64,000 bases of DNA from Halomonas sp. BDJS001 (GCF_026104355.1 NZ_CP110535.1:992001-1056000); one strand, 5' to 3'; shown: positions 45,325-55,664, counted from the first letter of the stretch. Program-made: numbers and translations. Notes: generated by a model not told the origin, from the sequence alone.

Positions 45325-45768
45325 ATGGAATCAGGTCTTTCAAGTCTGCTCAGTGTCTCTATCGATTTCGAGACCTCCCACCTGTTCTTCCCGAGGATTA
45401 TCCATTGGATCATGGCAGGTCTGTTTGCCCTGATTCTGGTGACGAAGGTAGCTCCCTTCATGGCATCTGTGAAACGGGGAGAGCGCACCATGCCCATTTT
45501 GGGTGAGGCCAGGGATAATTTCCGCTTCTTTGGCACGCTCGTTTTGATCGCAGCGTATTTTTACTTCATGGCCGTGGTGGGCGATATGTTCCCTTACACA
45601 GGCTATGGCTTCCTGCTGGTTTCGATGGTTTTCGTTCTCCTGATGTCACTGCTCTATCTGCATGACTGGACGAAAAAGGCGCTTACCATCGTCGTGGTCA
45701 ATGCCATCGTCGCCCCTAGTCTGGCCTGGTTCGTTCTCGCCAAGCTGTTCACTATCACCTTACCGTGA
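45325..45768 (+). CDS. TTT transporter small membrane subunit 2 (TctB)
   Basis: About 147 residues with four membrane helices (HWIMAGLFALILVTKV, FFGTLVLIAAYFYFMAVV, TGYGFLLVSMVFVLLMSL and a C-terminal helix). Sequence similarity to TctB1 is weak, as is usual for this subunit; the call is based on size, topology and position. Start: ATG at 45325 with CGGAG 5 bases upstream. An ATG at 45310 is in frame but precedes that ribosome site. Confidence 0.8.
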   Translation: MESGLSSLLSVSIDFETSHLFFPRIIHWIMAGLFALILVTKVAPFMASVKRGERTMPILGEARDNFRFFGTLVLIAAYFYFMAVVGDMFPYTGYGFLLVSMVFVLLMSLLYLHDWTKKALTIVVVNAIVAPSLAWFVLAKLFTITLP

Positions 45769-45785
45769 CCGGAGCGAGTGCCACC

Positions 45786-47348
45786 ATGGAATTCCTCTCC
45801 CTTCTCGATATAACCTTCTTTTTACTCGCCGGGTTCGGTGCTCTGGTCGGCATCATCTTCGGTGCTATCCCCGGCATGACCGCCACCATGGCAGTCGCTG
45901 TTTGCCTGCCGCTGACTTACGCCCTTGGTTTACATCATGGCTTAGCGCTGCTGCTTGGCCTCTATGTGGGCGGTATATCTGGCGGGATGGTACCCGCTGT
46001 GCTGCTCAATATTCCCGGTACCCCCTCTTCCATTACTACCACCTTTGATGGCTACCCAATGGCTCAAAAGGGTGAGGGTGAGAAAGCACTGAAAATATGC
46101 GTCATCGCTTCAGTGATCGGCGGCCTTGTTAGCGCCGCTATCCTCTTCCTGTTTGCGCCTCTGCTGGCCGATTTCTCGATCAAGTTCTCCTATGTAGAGA
46201 AGTTTTTGATCATTTTGTTAGCGCTGAGTGTCATTGCTTCGCTCTCTAGCAGCATGCTGATCGGCATCTTTAGCGGCGTCATCGGTATCTGGCTGAGCTT
46301 GATTGGTGACTACAGCATCTCTGACGGCGGCAATGGCAAAACCCGGCTGATGTTCGACTTCATGGAACCCTACTTATTTGAAGGGTTTTCCCTGCTGCCG
46401 GTGCTGATCGGGGTGTTTGGTATCTCCACGATTCTGCTTGAGGCGGAAAAGGGGGCGAAGAGTGATTTAGCTAACCAGCGCATCAAACTCAGCAAGGGAG
46501 CAGGCTTTTCACTTTCGATCTTTAACGGTCGCCTGACTAACCTGGTGCGTTCGTCCTTTATTGGCACCTTCGTTGGCATGTTGCCTGGGGTCGGTGGCAG
46601 TGCCGCCTCCGTGCTGGCGTATACCCAAGAGAAAAACTTAACCCGTGATTCATCGCAAATGGGTAAAGGGGCGCCTCAGGGGCTTATTGCCTCGGAGTCC
46701 GCCAATAATGCGTTGACCGGTGGGGCTTTGATTCCACTGCTATCGCTAGGTATTCCTGGCGACTCGACGACGGCTGTGTTGATCGGTGCGTTCACCCTGC
46801 AGGGCATCCAGGTAGGGCCGCTATTTATTCCTGAGAATACCGAGACCTGGTACGTCATGATGACGGCTTTGGTGTTCGCCAATATCGTGATGTTCTTCTT
46901 AATGTTCTATGCCATTAAGTACATCGCCAAAGTGGTGATGGTGCCAAAGCATATTCTCTTCCCCATCATTGTGATGATGTGTGTAGTGGGGGCCTATGCC
47001 ATCAACTACGGAATTATGTTTGACGTCTGGACGCTGCTTATTTTCGGCATTTTAGGCTACCTGGTGCAGAAAATTGGTTTGGAAGTGGCCCCGCTCATTA
47101 TTGGCTTTATCTTGGGCAGCCAAGCCGAGGTCTACTTCGTCAAGAGCCTGGAGTCGTTCGGCACTTTCTCGATCTTTTTCACCAAGAGTCCCATCGCCAT
47201 GGTGCTGTGGGGGTTGATTGTCGCCTCGGTAATGTTCGCCATCGTCATGGGCTTCAAATCCCGCGCCAGGCAAAAAATGGAGCTGACCCAGGTAACTGGC
47301 AGTACACGCACAGCCTCAGGAAAGGGTCATGAAACAGATAACGACTAA
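45786..47348 (+). CDS. TTT transporter large membrane subunit 2 (TctA)
   Basis: About 520 residues, about twelve membrane helices. The mirrored TctA motifs are [19 protein letters not shown] near residue 30 and [19 protein letters not shown] near 260, with [19 protein letters not shown] and [15 protein letters not shown]. The start is placed at the ATG at 45786 behind GGAGCGAG; a GTG at 45765 overlapping the tctB stop is in frame but lacks a ribosome site. The 3' end overlaps the garD start by 20 bases, so transport and galactarate dehydration are translationally linked. Confidence 0.92.
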   Translation: MEFLSLLDITFFLLAGFGALVGIIFGAIPGMTATMAVAVCLPLTYALGLHHGLALLLGLYVGGISGGMVPAVLLNIPGTPSSITTTFDGYPMAQKGEGEKALKICVIASVIGGLVSAAILFLFAPLLADFSIKFSYVEKFLIILLALSVIASLSSSMLIGIFSGVIGIWLSLIGDYSISDGGNGKTRLMFDFMEPYLFEGFSLLPVLIGVFGISTILLEAEKGAKSDLANQRIKLSKGAGFSLSIFNGRLTNLVRSSFIGTFVGMLPGVGGSAASVLAYTQEKNLTRDSSQMGKGAPQGLIASESANNALTGGALIPLLSLGIPGDSTTAVLIGAFTLQGIQVGPLFIPENTETWYVMMTALVFANIVMFFLMFYAIKYIAKVVMVPKHILFPIIVMMCVVGAYAINYGIMFDVWTLLIFGILGYLVQKIGLEVAPLIIGFILGSQAEVYFVKSLESFGTFSIFFTKSPIAMVLWGLIVASVMFAIVMGFKSRARQKMELTQVTGSTRTASGKGHETDND

Positions 47349-48897
47349 TACGCGCGTGATTCGCATACACCCCAACGATAATGTCGCCATCGTGGTTGAG
47401 CCGGGCGGTCTCGCTGAGGGTGCCGTCATTGAGGGAGAAGTTACCACCACAATGGCTGTCCCCCAGGGGCATAAGGTGGCCCTTGTCGATCTGGCGGAGG
47501 GGGAGCGCATCATTCGCTACGGTGAAGTGATCGGTACGGCGGCCACGCCTATTCCCCGAGGTGGCCACGTCAGCGAGACCAACTTGCACATGCCAACACC
47601 ACCGCCGCTTGCGGATCTACCGCTGGCGACCCGGCCAGCACCGAAAACCGAGCCGCTTGAAGGGTATACCTTCGAGGGCTTTCGTAATCCTGACGGCAGT
47701 GTGGGCACCAAAAATGTACTGGGTATCACCACCAGCGTGCAGTGTGTCTCTGGTACCGTCGACTTCGTCGTGCAGCGGATCAAACGCGAGCTGCTGCCGC
47801 GATTTCCCAACGTGGATGATGTGGTGGGGCTTAATCACTCATATGGTTGTGGGGTCGCCATTAATGCGCCTGCGGCTATTGTGCCCATTCGAACGCTTAA
47901 AAATATCGCCCTGAATCCCAACTTCGGCAACGAGATAATGATCATCGGTTTGGGGTGCGAGAAGCTGCAACCCTCGACACTGCTTTCTGATCGACCGGTG
48001 AAAATTTATGAAAACACCGAGGCAGCTGACCCGGACGCCAACTTACTGAGTCTTCAGGATGACTCTTTTCAGGGCTTCGGCGAGATGGTCGAGGGTATTT
48101 TGGCCATGGCCGAACGACACCTTGAGCGACTCAATCGACGCCAGCGTGAAACCTGCCCGGCGTCCGAGCTCGTCGTCGGCATGCAGTGTGGCGGCAGCGA
48201 TGCCTTTTCGGGGGTGACGGCTAACCCCGCTGTGGGCTTTGCAACCGACTTGATCGTGCGGGCGGGGGGCAGTGTGATGTTCTCAGAGGTTACCGAGGTG
48301 CGCGACGCTATCCATCTGTTAACCCCGCGCGCCATTGACGAAGCGGTGGGGAGGGCACTGATTGAGCAGATGGCGTGGTACGACAACTACCTGGCTCAAG
48401 GCCAAGCGGATCGTAGCGCCAACACCTCACCGGGCAACAAGAAAGGGGGGCTTTCCAATATCGTTGAGAAGGCGCTGGGCTCGGTGATCAAGTCTGGCAA
48501 CTCGCCGATTGTCGATGTTATAGGCCCAGGTGAAAGGCTGCGCCGTAAGGGGCTCTCCTTTGCCGCCACCCCGGCCAGCGATTTCATCTGTGGCACGCTC
48601 CAGCTAGCTGCGGGGATGAATCTGCAGGTATTCACCACAGGTCGGGGTACCCCGTATGGTCTGTCTATGGTGCCGGTGTTGAAAGTTTCCACCAACTCAG
48701 CGCTGGGAAAACGCTGGCACGACATCATTGATCTTGATGCGGGGCGGATTGCCACTGGCGAGGCCAGCATTGAAGAGGTGGGCTGGGAGCTTTTCCATCT
48801 CATTCTTGAGGTGGCCAGTGGCCGACAACAGGCCGCTGCCGACCGACTGGGAATTCATAACGATTTGGTGCTGTTTAATCCTGCGCCAGTGACTTGA
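47329..48897 (+). CDS. garD: Galactarate dehydratase
   Basis: 522 residues, E. coli GarD length (EC 4.2.1.42). It dehydrates meso-galactarate to 5-dehydro-4-deoxy-D-glucarate. An N-terminal SAF domain (1-90) is joined to the UxaA-type catalytic part, with [44 protein letters not shown] and [19 protein letters not shown]. The cysteines in SYGCG and LGCEK are metal-ligand candidates. AGGAAAGG precedes the ATG, inside the tctA2 coding end. It is followed by a second gudD, so one operon handles both aldarate epimers. Confidence 0.95.
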   Translation: MKQITTNTRVIRIHPNDNVAIVVEPGGLAEGAVIEGEVTTTMAVPQGHKVALVDLAEGERIIRYGEVIGTAATPIPRGGHVSETNLHMPTPPPLADLPLATRPAPKTEPLEGYTFEGFRNPDGSVGTKNVLGITTSVQCVSGTVDFVVQRIKRELLPRFPNVDDVVGLNHSYGCGVAINAPAAIVPIRTLKNIALNPNFGNEIMIIGLGCEKLQPSTLLSDRPVKIYENTEAADPDANLLSLQDDSFQGFGEMVEGILAMAERHLERLNRRQRETCPASELVVGMQCGGSDAFSGVTANPAVGFATDLIVRAGGSVMFSEVTEVRDAIHLLTPRAIDEAVGRALIEQMAWYDNYLAQGQADRSANTSPGNKKGGLSNIVEKALGSVIKSGNSPIVDVIGPGERLRRKGLSFAATPASDFICGTLQLAAGMNLQVFTTGRGTPYGLSMVPVLKVSTNSALGKRWHDIIDLDAGRIATGEASIEEVGWELFHLILEVASGRQQAAADRLGIHNDLVLFNPAPVT

Positions 48898-48950
48898 TCA
48901 CCTGAATAAAGTTTCAACTTGGGTCAATAATAAGTAGAGGTTTACGAGAT

Positions 48951-50276
48951 ATGTTTCCAAAGATTAAATCAATGAAAGTGGTGCCTGTCGCTGGTTACGA
49001 CGGTTTCTTATTAAATCTCAGTGGCGGTCACGCCCCCTGGTTTATCCGCTGTGTAGTTATCCTTGAGGATGATGCAGGTAATCAGGGCGTTGGTGAGATT
49101 CCTTCCAGTGGTGGCATTCTTAACGGGCTGGAGCAGTGCCGTGAGCTGGTGGAAGGCTCGCCGATCAATAACATCAAACACACCCTCAATCAGGTTCGCC
49201 TGCGATTAGCCCAGAACGGACGCGAGGAGCGGGGCAGGCAGACGTTTGATTTGCGCGTAGCGGTACACGTGATCACCGGAATTGAGTCGGCGCTGTTAGA
49301 CCTCTATGGGCAGGCACTACAGTTACCCGTCGCCGATCTGCTGGGTCAGTACGGCCGTCAGCGTGACGAAGTCGAGGCATTGGGGTATCTGTTTTTACTG
49401 GGTGACCCGGGCAAGACAGACCTGCCATACCCTAACGCGCATAACCCTCAAGATAGGTGGGACGAAATACGCTATCAAGAAGCGCTAACACCCGAGGCGG
49501 TGGCTAATTTAGCCAAAGCCGCCTATGAGCGCTATGGGTTTAAAGACTTTAAATTAAAAGGTGGTGTATTACGTGGCGAAGAGGAGGCCGATTGCATTCG
49601 CGCGCTCCATGAAGCATTCCCCGATGCGCGACTAACGCTTGATCCCAATGGTGCCTGGAAGCTCGATGAAGCGGTGCGCGTGCTGGAGCCCATCAAACAC
49701 CTGCTCAGCTACGCCGAAGACCCCTGTGGCCAGGAAGAGAGCTACTCCGGTCGTGAAACAATGGCCGAGTTTAAAAAACGCACCGGCCTGCCTACCGCCA
49801 CCAATATGATTGCGACAGATTTTAAACAGCTGCAGTACGCCGTTCAGCTAAATTCCGTCGATATACCGTTGGCAGATTGTCATTTCTGGACCATGCAAGG
49901 TGCTGTCAAAGTGGGTGAACTTTGCAACGAGTGGGGTATGACCTGGGGCTCTCACAGTAATAACCACTTCGATATTTCGCTCGCCATGATGACCCACGTT
50001 GCGGCGGCTTGTCCGGGTGAGATTACCGCCATTGACACCCACTGGATTTGGCAGGACGGGCAGCGTATCACGAAAGACCCTCTGCTCATCCGCGATGGCA
50101 AGCTCAAGGTTCCCACGACGCCAGGGCTGGGAGTTGAGCTGGACGAAGAGAAGCTTATGGAGGCCCACACGCTTTATAAGTCGTTGGATACCACCCAGCG
50201 AAACGATGCCATGGCGATGCAGTTTTTGATTCCTGGGTGGGAGTTCGATCCTAAGTGTCCTGCTCTCGTTCGTTAA
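48951..50276 (+). CDS. gudD: Glucarate dehydratase (copy 2)
   Basis: 441 residues with all GudD marks: [29 protein letters not shown] and the catalytic His in [12 protein letters not shown]. It is clearly paralogous to the copy at 37499 but differs throughout ([24 protein letters not shown]), and in that respect is as near to the E. coli enzyme as copy 1. It ends the second operon. The stop codon is inside a short palindrome, GTTAAAG-TG-CTTTAAC. AGAGG lies 10 bases before the ATG. Confidence 0.94.
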   Translation: MFPKIKSMKVVPVAGYDGFLLNLSGGHAPWFIRCVVILEDDAGNQGVGEIPSSGGILNGLEQCRELVEGSPINNIKHTLNQVRLRLAQNGREERGRQTFDLRVAVHVITGIESALLDLYGQALQLPVADLLGQYGRQRDEVEALGYLFLLGDPGKTDLPYPNAHNPQDRWDEIRYQEALTPEAVANLAKAAYERYGFKDFKLKGGVLRGEEEADCIRALHEAFPDARLTLDPNGAWKLDEAVRVLEPIKHLLSYAEDPCGQEESYSGRETMAEFKKRTGLPTATNMIATDFKQLQYAVQLNSVDIPLADCHFWTMQGAVKVGELCNEWGMTWGSHSNNHFDISLAMMTHVAAACPGEITAIDTHWIWQDGQRITKDPLLIRDGKLKVPTTPGLGVELDEEKLMEAHTLYKSLDTTQRNDAMAMQFLIPGWEFDPKCPALVR

Positions 50277-50351
50277 AGTGCTTTAACGATGACGATGGAT
50301 TAAGCCAAACGTATTGCCGATAGAGTGATGTGGTCAACTGAGTAAATGCTC

Positions 50352-50432
50352 GACTTTGGTCTCATTTTTATATCTCTCTATTGTAGAGCTAACGAGAACA
50401 CACTAAGTTTCAAGTTGTATGATGTATGACTT
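50352..50432 (+). promoter_or_regulatory. Aldarate promoter C (two-part element)
   Basis: ACTTTGGT at 50353 and TTGTATGATGTATGACTT at 50415, with 60 bases between the TTTGG and TTGTA starts, exactly as in promoters A and B. It precedes the third tctC gene by 48 bases. Confidence 0.72.
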
Positions 50433-50480
50433 GATCATGAGAATAACTCTGCTGATAAGTTTTTAACCAAGGAGTACACA

Positions 50481-51464
50481 ATGTACAAAAACAACAAAAC
50501 CCTGTTAACCCTGACCGCTGCCGTCGCTTTATCCTCACTATCTGGCGTGGCGCTAGCTGACTACCCTGAGCGCGATATCCGCGTGATTGTGCCTTGGGGG
50601 GCCGGTGGGGGTACCGATGGAATCGTTCGTAAACTGACCACCATCGCTGAAGAAAGCCTCGATGTTTCCATGTATGCAGAAAACATCGAGGGTGGCGTGA
50701 GTGCCACCGGTATTGGCCAGCTTATGAGCGCCCGGCCTGACGGCTATACCATTGGCGCGTTAACCTACGACAGCCTAATTACCGTGCCCTGGCAGGCCAT
50801 GCTGCCTAGTTACGATATGGATAAATTGAAGCTGATTGCGCGGGTGACTAGCGAGCCCGATGCTATTGTTGTTGACGCCGATTCCGACTACCAAACGATT
50901 CATGACCTTATCGAGGCGGCCAAGGAAAACCCTGGCGAGATTCGCGTTGCCATTCAGAATTTGGGTGGACGCGTTCATCTCGCGATCCTGCAGTTTCAAG
51001 AGTTGACCGATACGGAGTTCCGCATCGTCTCCTATCCTGGCGGAGCTGCACCCCAGAAAGAGGCCATTCTGTCCGACGAAGTCGATGTGGCCCTCACCAG
51101 CCTGGGGGATTTTTCCAATCTTCTGGAAGATGGCACCGTACGCGGTCTTGTTGAATTCTCCGATACGCAGAATCCTACCTATCCCGATGTGCCTACCACA
51201 GCTGACGAGGGGATCGATCTCCAGATTGGCAGCTTTATTGTGTTCGCCGCACCCGCAGACACCCCGGAAGAAGCCATTAACGCACTGGAAAGTGCTTACA
51301 AAACGGCGTACGACAGCGATGAATTTCAAGAGTGGGTGGCCAACGTCGGGGTAACGCCGAACTGGCTGGGTACCGATGAGGTGACTGCCTGGGCTGATGA
51401 GACGGCCGAGTCACTGTTCAGCGAAATGGATGCGCTGGTAGAAGCAGGCGTGATGTCCAAGTAA
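50481..51464 (+). CDS. TTT transporter substrate-binding protein 3 (TctC/Bug family)
   Basis: 327 residues. The signal peptide ends in GVALA, then the Bug mature start YPERDIRVIVPWGAGGGTDG; the second lobe has RIVSYPGGAAPQKEAILSDE. It resembles the first binding protein (38876) in both ligand loops more than it does the second. AAGGAG stands 6 bases before the ATG. A strong hairpin lies between its stop and tctB3. The substrate is probably another sugar diacid, handled together with the TPP enzyme two genes on. Confidence 0.93.
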   Translation: MYKNNKTLLTLTAAVALSSLSGVALADYPERDIRVIVPWGAGGGTDGIVRKLTTIAEESLDVSMYAENIEGGVSATGIGQLMSARPDGYTIGALTYDSLITVPWQAMLPSYDMDKLKLIARVTSEPDAIVVDADSDYQTIHDLIEAAKENPGEIRVAIQNLGGRVHLAILQFQELTDTEFRIVSYPGGAAPQKEAILSDEVDVALTSLGDFSNLLEDGTVRGLVEFSDTQNPTYPDVPTTADEGIDLQIGSFIVFAAPADTPEEAINALESAYKTAYDSDEFQEWVANVGVTPNWLGTDEVTAWADETAESLFSEMDALVEAGVMSK

Positions 51465-51481
51465 TTCGCAGCTCAAAGCGC

Positions 51482-51504
51482 GTGGCGCCGGTTACCGGTG
51501 CCAC
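51482..51504 (+). promoter_or_regulatory. 10-bp hairpin between tctC3 and tctB3
   Basis: GTGGCGCCGG / CCGGTGCCAC with a 3-base loop; all pairs form, one as G-U. There is no T-tract. It is in the same relative position as the hairpin after tctC2. Confidence 0.65.
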
Positions 51505-51533
51505 AGCTATCTCAAGCAGAGGATTTTGAGTCA

Positions 51534-52004
51534 ATGAACAACGTCGAACGCTTTAGAAGGTCGGCAGTACTTTTTCCTGCCTTCTTGCTGATATTGACCA
51601 CGATCTACCTGGCGGAAGCCTTGAGCATACGCTCTCAGTTTGGTGGTGACACCCTTGTGGGGCCGCGCTTCATGCCTATCCTGATGGCGTTCATCATGTA
51701 TGCAGCGCTGATAGTTGTAATCGTGGGAGAGTGGCGCAAAGAAGCAGAGGTGGCCACTGGTGGCTCTCTGCTAAGGCCACTGTTGATTGTGGTGGCGACA
51801 GGCATCTACATCGCCTTGTTTCGTCCCTTGGGTTACGTGCCCGCTACGCTGGGTTTCGTGGTAGCCCTCTTTCTTATCTTTGACTTCGAGAAACATCGGC
51901 CCGCCTTCTTTATCTTTTATGTGATCGCCGTTACAGCGCTCTTTTACGGACTATTTGCCGGTATTTTCGGAGTGCGTCTGCCTCCCCTGTTAGGAGGATT
52001 CTAA
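51534..52004 (+). CDS. TTT transporter small membrane subunit 3 (TctB)
   Basis: About 156 residues with four membrane helices and the TctB first loop 'GGDTLVGPRFMPILMAFIM'. The start at MNNVERFRRSAVLFPAFLL has AGAGG upstream at 11 bases; an upstream in-frame GTG would add 12 residues and lies within the hairpin. Its stop overlaps the tctA3 start as TAATG. Confidence 0.88.
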   Translation: MNNVERFRRSAVLFPAFLLILTTIYLAEALSIRSQFGGDTLVGPRFMPILMAFIMYAALIVVIVGEWRKEAEVATGGSLLRPLLIVVATGIYIALFRPLGYVPATLGFVVALFLIFDFEKHRPAFFIFYVIAVTALFYGLFAGIFGVRLPPLLGGF

Positions 52005-53521
52005 TGGAGACCTTTGTTAGTTTCCTGGGCGGTTTTGAAGCATTGCTGAGTTGGGAAGTGCTTGGCTTCATGATTGCCGGTTTCTTGATTGGTACCTTTT
52101 TCGGTGCGATGCCAGGCCTCACATCAGTGCTAGCCATTGCGCTGTTGTTACCTATTACCTATACGATCGACGTAGTACCCGCGCTGGTCATGTGTGCCTC
52201 GATCTTTATGGCGGGGATGTACTCCGGCAGTATCACGGCCACGACCATCAATATTCCCGGTGCGCCGTCCTCAATGATGACCGCTGTGGAAGGCAACGCC
52301 TTGATGTTAAAAGGGCAGGGCGCCAATGCGCTGGGGCACGCGGCGCTGGGCTCGATGATCGGTGGGTCAATCGGTGCGTTACTGCTCATGGCGTTCATGC
52401 CCATTGCCGGTGAGCTGGCGCTGCTGATCCGCACCCCAGGGAAGTTCTCACTGGTGCTTTTTGCGTTGGTGGTGATCATCATTGTCGATAAGGGCGCTAT
52501 CGCTAAGGGCATTGTCGCTACGACGCTGGGCATCATGCTGGCTACAGTAGGCATTGATGTACTCCAGCCGATTCCACGCTTCGAGTTTGGCACTGAACTG
52601 CTGGTCGAAGGTATCGGTTTAATGCCGGTGGTCATCGGTGCGTTTGCGGTCAGTGAACTACTGGTACAGGCGCAGAACTGGAACCTCTCTTTAGAGGGTA
52701 CTCTGAAGCGGGCGAAAGGCTTAAAAATTCGTCGGCGCGATTTTATTCCGCCGTGGTCTGAAGTTCGTGAGGTGGGGTTCTTTACCTATATTAAGAGTGC
52801 TTTCATTGGCTATGCCATTGGTATTTTGCCCGGCGCGGGTGGCTCAATGGCGGCTTTTGTGGCCTATGCTGATGCCAAACGTGGTTCGAAGAAACCCGAA
52901 GAGTATGGCAACGGCAGTCGAGAAGGTATTGCAGCGGCTGAATCAGCAAATAACTCCATGTGCGGCGGTGCTTTTGTGCCGATGCTGATGTTCGGGATTC
53001 CGGGCGACCCAACCACGGCTATTGTACTTGGTGTTTTGGTTATCAATGGCTTACAGCCGGGGCCGCGTCTTATTGAGCAGCAGGCAGACCTGATTGCACC
53101 CATGTTTGCCTCGTTATTTGTAAGTGCTTTGATCCTCATACCGCTAACGCTGTTTCTGTTTGGGCCGTACTTTATTCGCATCGTCTCAATCTCTCGCGGT
53201 CTGCTCTACAGCTCCATTGCCGTGGTGGCGCTCGTTGGCAGCTACGTGGCCACTTACTCAATTTTTCAGATGTTCCTGGCGCTGATATTTGGCGTACTGG
53301 CCTTCTTCCTGCGAAAGCATAACTACTCGGTAGTGGCTATGCTGCTGGGCTTTATTCTAGGGCCGGATCTGGAGCAGTATTTGCGACGCTCCTTATCGTT
53401 CAATGACGGTAACCCGATCGTCTTTCTGACCAGTATGGACAGCCTTGCTTTCCTGGCATTAACCGTCGTTTTCGCCTATCTAATTCTGCGCAAGAAGCCG
53501 AAGCTTGATGCAATTCCCTAG
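52004..53521 (+). CDS. TTT transporter large membrane subunit 3 (TctA)
   Basis: 505 residues, about twelve membrane helices. Mirrored motifs are GAMPGLTSVLAIALLLPIT near residue 30 and GILPGAGGSMAAFVAYADA near 268, with INIPGAPSSMMTAVEGNAL and MFGIPGDPTTAIVLGVLV. The start codon overlaps the tctB3 stop. It completes the third TTT system of the locus. The following 102 bases before the TPP-enzyme gene hold no gene; no terminator was recognised. Confidence 0.94.
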   Translation: METFVSFLGGFEALLSWEVLGFMIAGFLIGTFFGAMPGLTSVLAIALLLPITYTIDVVPALVMCASIFMAGMYSGSITATTINIPGAPSSMMTAVEGNALMLKGQGANALGHAALGSMIGGSIGALLLMAFMPIAGELALLIRTPGKFSLVLFALVVIIIVDKGAIAKGIVATTLGIMLATVGIDVLQPIPRFEFGTELLVEGIGLMPVVIGAFAVSELLVQAQNWNLSLEGTLKRAKGLKIRRRDFIPPWSEVREVGFFTYIKSAFIGYAIGILPGAGGSMAAFVAYADAKRGSKKPEEYGNGSREGIAAAESANNSMCGGAFVPMLMFGIPGDPTTAIVLGVLVINGLQPGPRLIEQQADLIAPMFASLFVSALILIPLTLFLFGPYFIRIVSISRGLLYSSIAVVALVGSYVATYSIFQMFLALIFGVLAFFLRKHNYSVVAMLLGFILGPDLEQYLRRSLSFNDGNPIVFLTSMDSLAFLALTVVFAYLILRKKPKLDAIP

Positions 53522-53623
53522 CTAGAATGCAACTGGATTAGCTACTGTTACTCGCTATGCGCCTCCCGTATAGATCATCATGAACGGCTTGGGGGCGCGC
53601 TTCTCTGTTATTAGGATGCTGAC

Positions 53624-55309
53624 ATGACAACAAAAACTCACCCCCTGCCGCGTACCGGCGGAAAAGTACTGGTTGACCAGCTTCTTATACACGGTGCTGA
53701 TAGTGGCTACTGTGTGCCGGGGGAAAGCTACCTGGAAGTGCTCGATGCGCTTTATGATCAGCGTGAACATTTCACCCTCTACAATGCGCGGCACGAGGCT
53801 GGAGCGGCGAATATGGCCGAGGCTTATGGCAAGCTAACGGGGCGCCCCGGTATATGCCTGGTGACACGCGGGCCTGGCGCTTGCCATGCCGCTATTGGCG
53901 TTCATATTGCCCAGCAGGATTCGACGCCTATGATCCTGCTAATCGGCCAGGTCGACCGTAGCTCGATGGATCGGGAAGCATTCCAGGAAATTGACTATCG
54001 GGTAATGTTCGGCGGTATGGCTAAGTGGGTCGCACAGATTGAAGATGCGAGTCGAATTCCCGAATACATGGCGCGCGCCTTCCGGGTAGCGACGTCCGGC
54101 CGCCCAGGCCCGGTGGTGCTGGCGCTACCTGAGGATATGCTAACCGATATCGTCGAAGTCGAAGACGCTGAACCCTACACGCCGTCAAGGCCGGGCGTTG
54201 CCGTGGAGGAAATCGAGAAAATCGCTGCCCTGGTTTCCTGTGCCGAACGTCCGATGATGTTGGTCGGTGGATCGGGCTGGACAGATGAGTCCTGCGGGCA
54301 GATACGCAGCTTCGCTGAAACTAATGGTATTCCAGTGGCCTGCTCCTTTCGCCGTCAGGATATTCTCGATAATGCCTCGGAATGCTATGTCGGTGATTTC
54401 GGTACCGCCGTGGTGCCGTCACTGATTAAGCGCCTTGCGGAGGCAGACCTGCTGTTGGTCGTCGGAGCCCGGTTAGGCGAGATGACCACCCGAACCTACA
54501 CCACGCTGACTTCACCAAACCCCAGCCAGACGCTGATACACGTGCATATTGACCCGGATGAGATAGGCCGTGTGTTTAGTCCGGCGCTGGGCGTTGTTTC
54601 GGCCCCTGATAAGCTGGCTGCAGCGTTAGCCGCTCACGACTGGGGGCAGCGCAGCCGTTGGAGTGAGTGGTGCAAAACGTTGCGAGATGAGTATCTTGCC
54701 GATATTTTGCCTCCGTCACACGATTACCCGCTCGATATGGGCGCGGCAATGCATGCGTTGCGCGATAGCTTGCCGAAGGAGTGTATCGTCACTCTGGACG
54801 CCGGAAACCACACCGGATGGGCGCAGCGCTTTCTGGCCTACCAGCGTCCTGGTCGGATTATTGGTTCAACGTGTGGTGCGATGGGGTACTCGGTTCCTGC
54901 CGCCGTGGCAGCTTCTTTACGCGAGCCCGATAAGTGTGTGCTGGCGTTTGTAGGCGACGGCGGCTTTATGATGAGCGGTGTTGAATTCGCCACTGCCGTA
55001 CAGCATGGCGGACGGCCCATCGTGCTGCTATTTAACAACGGTACTTACGGCACGATTCGCATGCACCAGGAGCGTGAACATCCTAATCGCGTTTCGGGAA
55101 CCGACCTGGTGAATCCCGATTTCGGCCAATTGGCAGCAGGGCTGGGCGCGCATTTCGAACGTGTTATCGATACGGCTGGTTTCAAGCCCGCTCTGGAGCG
55201 GGCCATGGCCTCGGGTCGCCCTGCCGTGATCGAGCTTGTGACTGACCCGGAACGTATTTCAACACGCACTACCGTCACAGCACTGCGTTCAGCTAAAGCT
55301 CGTTCATAA
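53624..55309 (+). CDS. Thiamine-diphosphate-dependent enzyme (acetolactate synthase/decarboxylase family)
   Basis: 561 residues in the usual order: pyrimidine-binding domain with the catalytic Glu in NARHEAGAANMAEAYGKLTG, central domain, and pyrophosphate-binding domain with the GDGGFMMSGVEF...NNGTYG metal motif. It could be a 2-keto acid decarboxylase, a carboligase, or an acetolactate synthase-like protein. The length and motifs do not separate these. No regulatory ACT-subunit gene is nearby, which argues against a normal biosynthetic acetolactate synthase. It follows tctA3 in the same direction and is probably under promoter C. It may open a second fate for 2-keto-sugar acids from this pathway; that is inference. 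Confidence 0.85.
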   Translation: MTTKTHPLPRTGGKVLVDQLLIHGADSGYCVPGESYLEVLDALYDQREHFTLYNARHEAGAANMAEAYGKLTGRPGICLVTRGPGACHAAIGVHIAQQDSTPMILLIGQVDRSSMDREAFQEIDYRVMFGGMAKWVAQIEDASRIPEYMARAFRVATSGRPGPVVLALPEDMLTDIVEVEDAEPYTPSRPGVAVEEIEKIAALVSCAERPMMLVGGSGWTDESCGQIRSFAETNGIPVACSFRRQDILDNASECYVGDFGTAVVPSLIKRLAEADLLLVVGARLGEMTTRTYTTLTSPNPSQTLIHVHIDPDEIGRVFSPALGVVSAPDKLAAALAAHDWGQRSRWSEWCKTLRDEYLADILPPSHDYPLDMGAAMHALRDSLPKECIVTLDAGNHTGWAQRFLAYQRPGRIIGSTCGAMGYSVPAAVAASLREPDKCVLAFVGDGGFMMSGVEFATAVQHGGRPIVLLFNNGTYGTIRMHQEREHPNRVSGTDLVNPDFGQLAAGLGAHFERVIDTAGFKPALERAMASGRPAVIELVTDPERISTRTTVTALRSAKARS

Positions 55310-55346
55310 AGGAACCACTTCATGAAGAGACCCGCTAATCAAGAAA

Positions 55347-55664
55347 TCAGTCTTTAAAGAAGGGGGCGGGGACAACAATCTTGTTTTCCTGGCTGATTAG
55401 ATAACCCGCCTCGGCACTTTTCTTGAGATAGGCGGCCCATTCAGGGTCGCTCTGCATGGCGGCGCGCCGCTGGCTACGGTCAGCGGCATCTTTAAACACC
55501 CAGATATGCACATAGGAGTTCACATTGCCGGTTTCTACCGGCCCGTATAGCAGAGGTTCGCCAAGGTGACGTTTTTGGATGGCCCAGCCATGCTTTTCGT
55601 AGAGCGCCATCTGTTTCTTCAACGTGCCAGGTGTGCAGGTATAGGTACGGTGGTCATACAGCAT
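55347..55664 (-). CDS. NIPSNAP-family small protein
   Basis: 105 residues, a single NIPSNAP-type ferredoxin-like domain: MLYDHRTYTCTPGTLKKQM at the N-terminus, then VNSYVHIWVFKDAADRSQRR and DPEWAAYLKKSAEAGYL. Proteins of this family often sit beside TPP enzymes or catabolic genes; their biochemical role is unclear. AAGGAG stands 8 bases before the ATG. It is convergent with the TPP-enzyme gene and divergent from the GntR regulator. A perfect palindromic version of the locus operator lies 147 bases upstream. Confidence 0.88.
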   Translation of the reverse strand: MLYDHRTYTCTPGTLKKQMALYEKHGWAIQKRHLGEPLLYGPVETGNVNSYVHIWVFKDAADRSQRRAAMQSDPEWAAYLKKSAEAGYLISQENKIVVPAPFFKD

